Origin: Calliopum simillimum
Lineage: Eukaryota > Arthropoda > Insecta > Diptera > Lauxaniidae
Length of the DNA: 64,000 nucleotides
Assembly (NCBI GenBank): GCA_951812925.1
Contig: OX638370.1
Coordinates: 98,284,897-98,348,896 of the forward strand
Reading direction: 5' to 3'
Positions 60,950-64,000 of this stretch are shown here, piece after piece. Each line of letters opens with the position of its first letter. Position 1 is the stretch's first letter. A model generated the notes under the pieces. It was not told where the DNA came from, made no database searches, and saw only the letters and a program-made list of their open reading frames with translations. The position numbers were made by a program, and so were the translations under genes.

Positions 60950-61715
60950 AACCTACACCCAGGGTATATTCACTTTGTCCTTCCGTTTGTAACGCAGAGA
61001 AGGAGGCGTGTCAGATATAGAAAAGTATATATATTCTTGATCAGCGTAACCTCCTGAGCCGATATAGCCATGTCCGTCTGTCTGGCTGGCTGGCTGGGTA
61101 GATGGCTGGCTGTGTGTGGAAATACATTTTTTGGGAAAACTAAGCAAGATAATTCAATAAAATTTGGTACACAGCCCTCGCCGTCAAAGTTAGCTCGGGG
61201 GGGATTGAAAATGATCGAAATCGGTCAACGGACCCGCCTACCGCCCATACAAAAAATGTCTTCAAAATGCAACTTTTGGAGTATTTTTCATGATAATGCA
61301 ACCAAAACACACATAAATACATACTAAGAATTGTAAGCGCAAGTTCTAAGTAAAAACTAGGCGAATTAAGACAAGAGGGCGTGGCACCTCTCATATAAGC
61401 AAAAGCTTCAAAACGCTGTATTCAAAGCGTTTTTTGAGATAGTCAAACTAAATTTTACTCAGACACTAAGAACTATAAATGCAAACTTTAAGCAAAAACT
61501 AGATAAAATCGGACAACAGGGCGTGGCACCACCCATATAAGTAAAATCTTCAAAACGCTATACTGAAAACATTTTTTAAGATAATCCAACCAAATTTCAC
61601 TCAAATACTAAAAACTTTAAGTGCAAACTCTGAGAAACTGGGCGAATTCGGACAAGAGGGCGTGGCACCTTTCATATAAGCAAAATTTTCAAAAATTTTC
61701 TGTGTAGGGTATTTA
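60950..61715 (+). repeat. Dispersed repeat, copy 3
   Basis: acccagggtatattcacttt at 60957, gccgatatagccatgtccgt near 61057, ctggctggctgg, then three internal units of about 115 bp with 'gggcgtggcacc' near 61379, 61520 and 61659. Same orientation as the 13.5-kb copy. Confidence 0.82.
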
Positions 61716-62504
61716 ATGTTTGGACAGGCCAAAGGTGACACCCTTACTAGTTTTCTTTATCTATGCAGCTCTCCAAAACATCATGGAGCCAGCAAATTCT
61801 AATATCTCCATGCTTTCTGATTCTCGAAATGAAAGACAATACAGAATATCATATGATAGACCGTGTAGCGTTTTTCATATAGACTTAAAGTTTAAGTACT
61901 GTCTCCTGAAAAATTTGTGACAGTGGACATATCATATTCTGCAATCTTCTTACAGATATATATTCGGCAATGTACATATAGGGTGGATAGGTCTACAGTA
62001 TTAGTTCTATATCAGTTAACTGAAGTAAAATGCAAGAAATAGATAGCATAGAGGGTCTTTTTTGAAAAGAGGTAAATGTTACTGTCAGGGGCGAATTATT
62101 TTCGGTGGGGGAATGGCCGATAAGCTCTTTTGTTCTTACCAAAATCTTTTTGCAAGAAAATTAGAAAAATAAGGGGGGATGGGATAAGGGCCCCAAAGCT
62201 CTCCCAATTTATATGCCCCTAGCTATTTTATGACTATGGATTGGAAGGTTTTTTCGAAGCATACCCATTTTAATAGGTTTTACTGGGAAAGTTCATCCTT
62301 ATAGCCATAAACTATATTTCTGAGAAAACATCATTCAATCCATGTCTTCTAACTCTGAACAACTACAAAGTACACGATTCTAATTCTCGACCGGATAATT
62401 AAGTCACAAATTTTTGTTTTAAAATTTTTTCTTAAAGCTGTATCATTAACTGTAAACAATTTTATTAGATTTTAAAGAAAAATCATTTTGAGGGCACCTG
62501 TCAC
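61716..62504. other. Intron start next to the long exon, nothing else supported
   Basis: 62446-62504 is the intronic extension of the exon's reading frame (19 codons and a TAA). Beyond that no feature is seen and no polyadenylation signal close to the stop is obvious. Confidence 0.45.
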
Positions 62505-63861
62505 CTTTCTGGGACACTCGACTAACGGACGGTTCACGTTCTTCGCACGGCGGCTCATAATGATCAGCGCTCCTGGAGCGCGCATTTAACGCCGACGCTT
62601 TATCCTCACGTGGTGAACGTGCAAAGAATCCACCACCACCACCGCCGCCGCCACTGGATGTAGCCGATCGCTGTGAACGCGGTGAGGAATCATAGACACC
62701 TAAGCCCGGTGCACTAGCTGGATTTTTTGAGTGTAACTTATAGACGGGCTCTCCAGACTCAAAGAAGGCATCGAAATTATTCTGACTTAGATTTTCACAG
62801 TTAAATATGGGATTCTCAACATGCAGCTGTTGATCTTCACGCAATCGATTCGATTCACGTTGATCACTCTGCTGACGCCCCAAACGACCCAGCGGTATAT
62901 GCAATTTCGGACGCAGTCTTGAAGTCTTACTTGGCGGAGTCTTCTGCACTGGTTCGGGTGGCATTTCCATTGGCGACATTGGCCGCCCCCACCCAGGACC
63001 ATAATTTGCCAGCGTCGGATCTGGTGAGGGCGGTTCTAAATAAATACTGGGGCTAGGATCACGACTGCTACGCAATGTGTTACGCGCAGCAGCACCACTA
63101 CCTAAACTAGCGCCATCATCATCACCATAGTAGTTTGAATCATAGCTGCTACTTGGATGTAGTTGAGTTGTTGGACTCGCCAACGCATTGCCACGTACAG
63201 GTGTGCCACTACGTAGAGGTGTACCACCGCGTAAAGGTGTACCACTGCGTATGGCGGCACCACGTTCAAGCGTGCGGCGAGGTGATGCCTGTGGTGAAGA
63301 CTGCATCGGAACTGTGTTTGTTGTTGTTGCGACAAAGCCCTTACCACGTACCACTACTTGTGGAAGTGTGGTTGGTGGGGGCGGCGTTGCCTGCTTGGAA
63401 CGTGTACTGCGTACACTGGAACGTTTGACACTTGCGGCTGCAGCAGCGGCGCGTGTCAGTGAAGTACGATGCGTTGGTGTAGGCGGTAAAGATTGTGTAA
63501 AAGTTGGTGTCGCCTCGCTAAGGATAGGTGGTATAGAGTCGTAGTTGAAAACTGATATTGGTTCTGGAAGAACAGCTATGGCCTGATCAACTGATGGTCT
63601 GGCGTTAGATTTTGTTGGCGCTGAAACGTTGGTGGCAGCGGCGGCGTTTGCGACTGTAGAGGTTGTTGCTCTGGTTTTGGTTTTAACGGCGGCTTGTTGA
63701 GTGGTGCGGGTTGCGTTGGTTGAACTGGTGGTAGCGGTGCGTATTTCAAATGGTACTTGTGGATCACGCAGACGATCGAGTGTGGGCCTTGGCTTGATAC
63801 GTGGTAAGGCAGGTCCGTATGTCATCAAGATGAGTTCATCAGCTGGAAATATTACATACAT
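62505..63861 (-). CDS. Exon of a minus-strand gene: long disordered N-terminal region of an F-BAR-like protein
   Basis: Seen: an open frame of 452 codons plus one base, read leftwards from 63861, far more G+C-rich than its surroundings. The translation is Ser/Thr/Pro/Ala-rich: TP/SP-dense stretches, an Ala-rich run (residues 138-143), a three-fold R-x-G-T-P repeat (205-224), a PPSPDP motif (277-282) and a Gly8 tract (404-411). More ordered patches are PALPRIKPRPTLDRLRDP (17-34) and VENPIFNCENLSQNNFDAFF (348-367). The exon is proposed to end in AAAG before GTGACA (62504-62499), leaving phase 1, which matches the exon at 43.7 kb. If unspliced, the frame adds 19 residues and stops at 62446-62448. 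The 5' limit is uncertain: the frame stays open from 63861 to a stop near 63940, and acceptor-like AGs lie just before the GCT-GAT codons (about 63850) and at about 63889. No catalytic or transmembrane domain is visible. Inference: flexible regulatory tail with many proline-directed phosphorylation sites. I do not recognise the gene. Confidence 0.8.
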
Positions 63862-64000
63862 TCCTCTCCGCCCCCATGTGACATGGCGACTATATGAAGT
63901 GTATGCAGGTGGGGCGTTATGCAGGTAGAGTGAGCGGTGATAAGTAGGTTATTTTTGTTTAATAAAGTTTTGGGGAGTCTTTTTTGTATTGAAAAAGACT

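Larger units (their letters stand above)
43771..62504 (-). other. Large intron between the disordered-region exon and the 192-nt exon
   Basis: Inferred from the phase-matched GTGACA donor at 62504 and TATAG acceptor before 43770. It holds no convincing host exon: only mobile elements, satellites and A+T-rich filler, each listed separately. The donor departs from the GTRAGT consensus at +5, so an undetected exon or a different donor cannot be excluded. Confidence 0.6.

Noticed and set aside
63102..63928. Several frames overlapping the long exon on the + strand and in other minus frames
   Set aside because: Shadows of the G+C-rich exon; the chosen frame is the longest and is the one in phase with the next exon.
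1..64000. CRISPR array, operon, phage or viral genes
   Set aside because: The arrays lack spacer/repeat structure and cas genes; splice signals and transposon types show a eukaryotic genome; no viral proteins recognised.

Overview
ORGANISM. This is a eukaryotic, strongly A+T-rich, intron-dominated window. Tc1/mariner, hAT-, piggyBac- and Mutator-type transposons, RTE-like non-LTR tails and dispersed repeats carrying 'atatagccatgtccgtctgtc' point to an insect, most likely a higher fly (Brachycera). The species is inferred from repeat style only. There are no bacterial operons, viruses, rRNA genes or CRISPR arrays. LAYOUT. The best reading is that almost the whole window lies inside ONE gene on the minus strand, running from beyond the right edge to beyond the left edge. 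Four exons can be recognised: a long low-complexity exon (62505-63861, 5' limit uncertain), a 192-nt exon (43579-43770), a 109-nt exon (4123-4231) and a 106-nt exon (3628-3733). Splice phases agree at every junction (1/1, 1/1, 2/2, then 0). The spliced protein has a long disordered Ser/Pro/Thr/Ala-rich N-terminal half followed by the start of a coiled-coil region that resembles an F-BAR (FCH) membrane-bending domain. I cannot name the gene. Introns are about 18.7 kb, 39.3 kb and 0.39 kb. INTRON CONTENT, left to right: an edge palindrome (1-527); short dispersed repeats; a C-poor 12-bp minisatellite (7.5-8.3 kb); a 420-bp MITE (8.5 kb); a 1.5-kb palindrome (11.5-13.1 kb); a dispersed repeat (13.5 kb, with copies at 18.2 and 61.0 kb); a broken DD37E Tc1/mariner element (16.0 kb); a hAT-type palindrome with a retrotransposon tail in the same target (21.5-22.9 kb); a second broken DD37E element (23.3 kb); a Mutator-like element carrying an intact FLYWCH zinc-finger ORF (27.7 kb); a Tc1-like element with perfect inverted repeats and a broken transposase (30.6 kb); more foldback elements (32.9-34.3 kb); tRNA-like SINE heads (34-38.3 kb); three consecutive tandem arrays (39.6-42.5 kb); a TTAA-flanked piggyBac-type element (45.4-47.0 kb); retrotransposon 3' fragments (47.5, 52.2, 58.0 kb); a 48-bp minisatellite (50.6 kb); and a large 19-bp array with 133-bp higher-order structure (54.7-56.1 kb). 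MOST INTERESTING. The 19-bp satellite occurs on both sides of the 192-nt exon in opposite orientations (39.6-40.9 kb and 54.7-56.1 kb). That exon is symmetric (phase 1 in, phase 1 out), so pairing of the arrays in the pre-mRNA could favour in-frame skipping or circularisation of it. This is inference, but testable.
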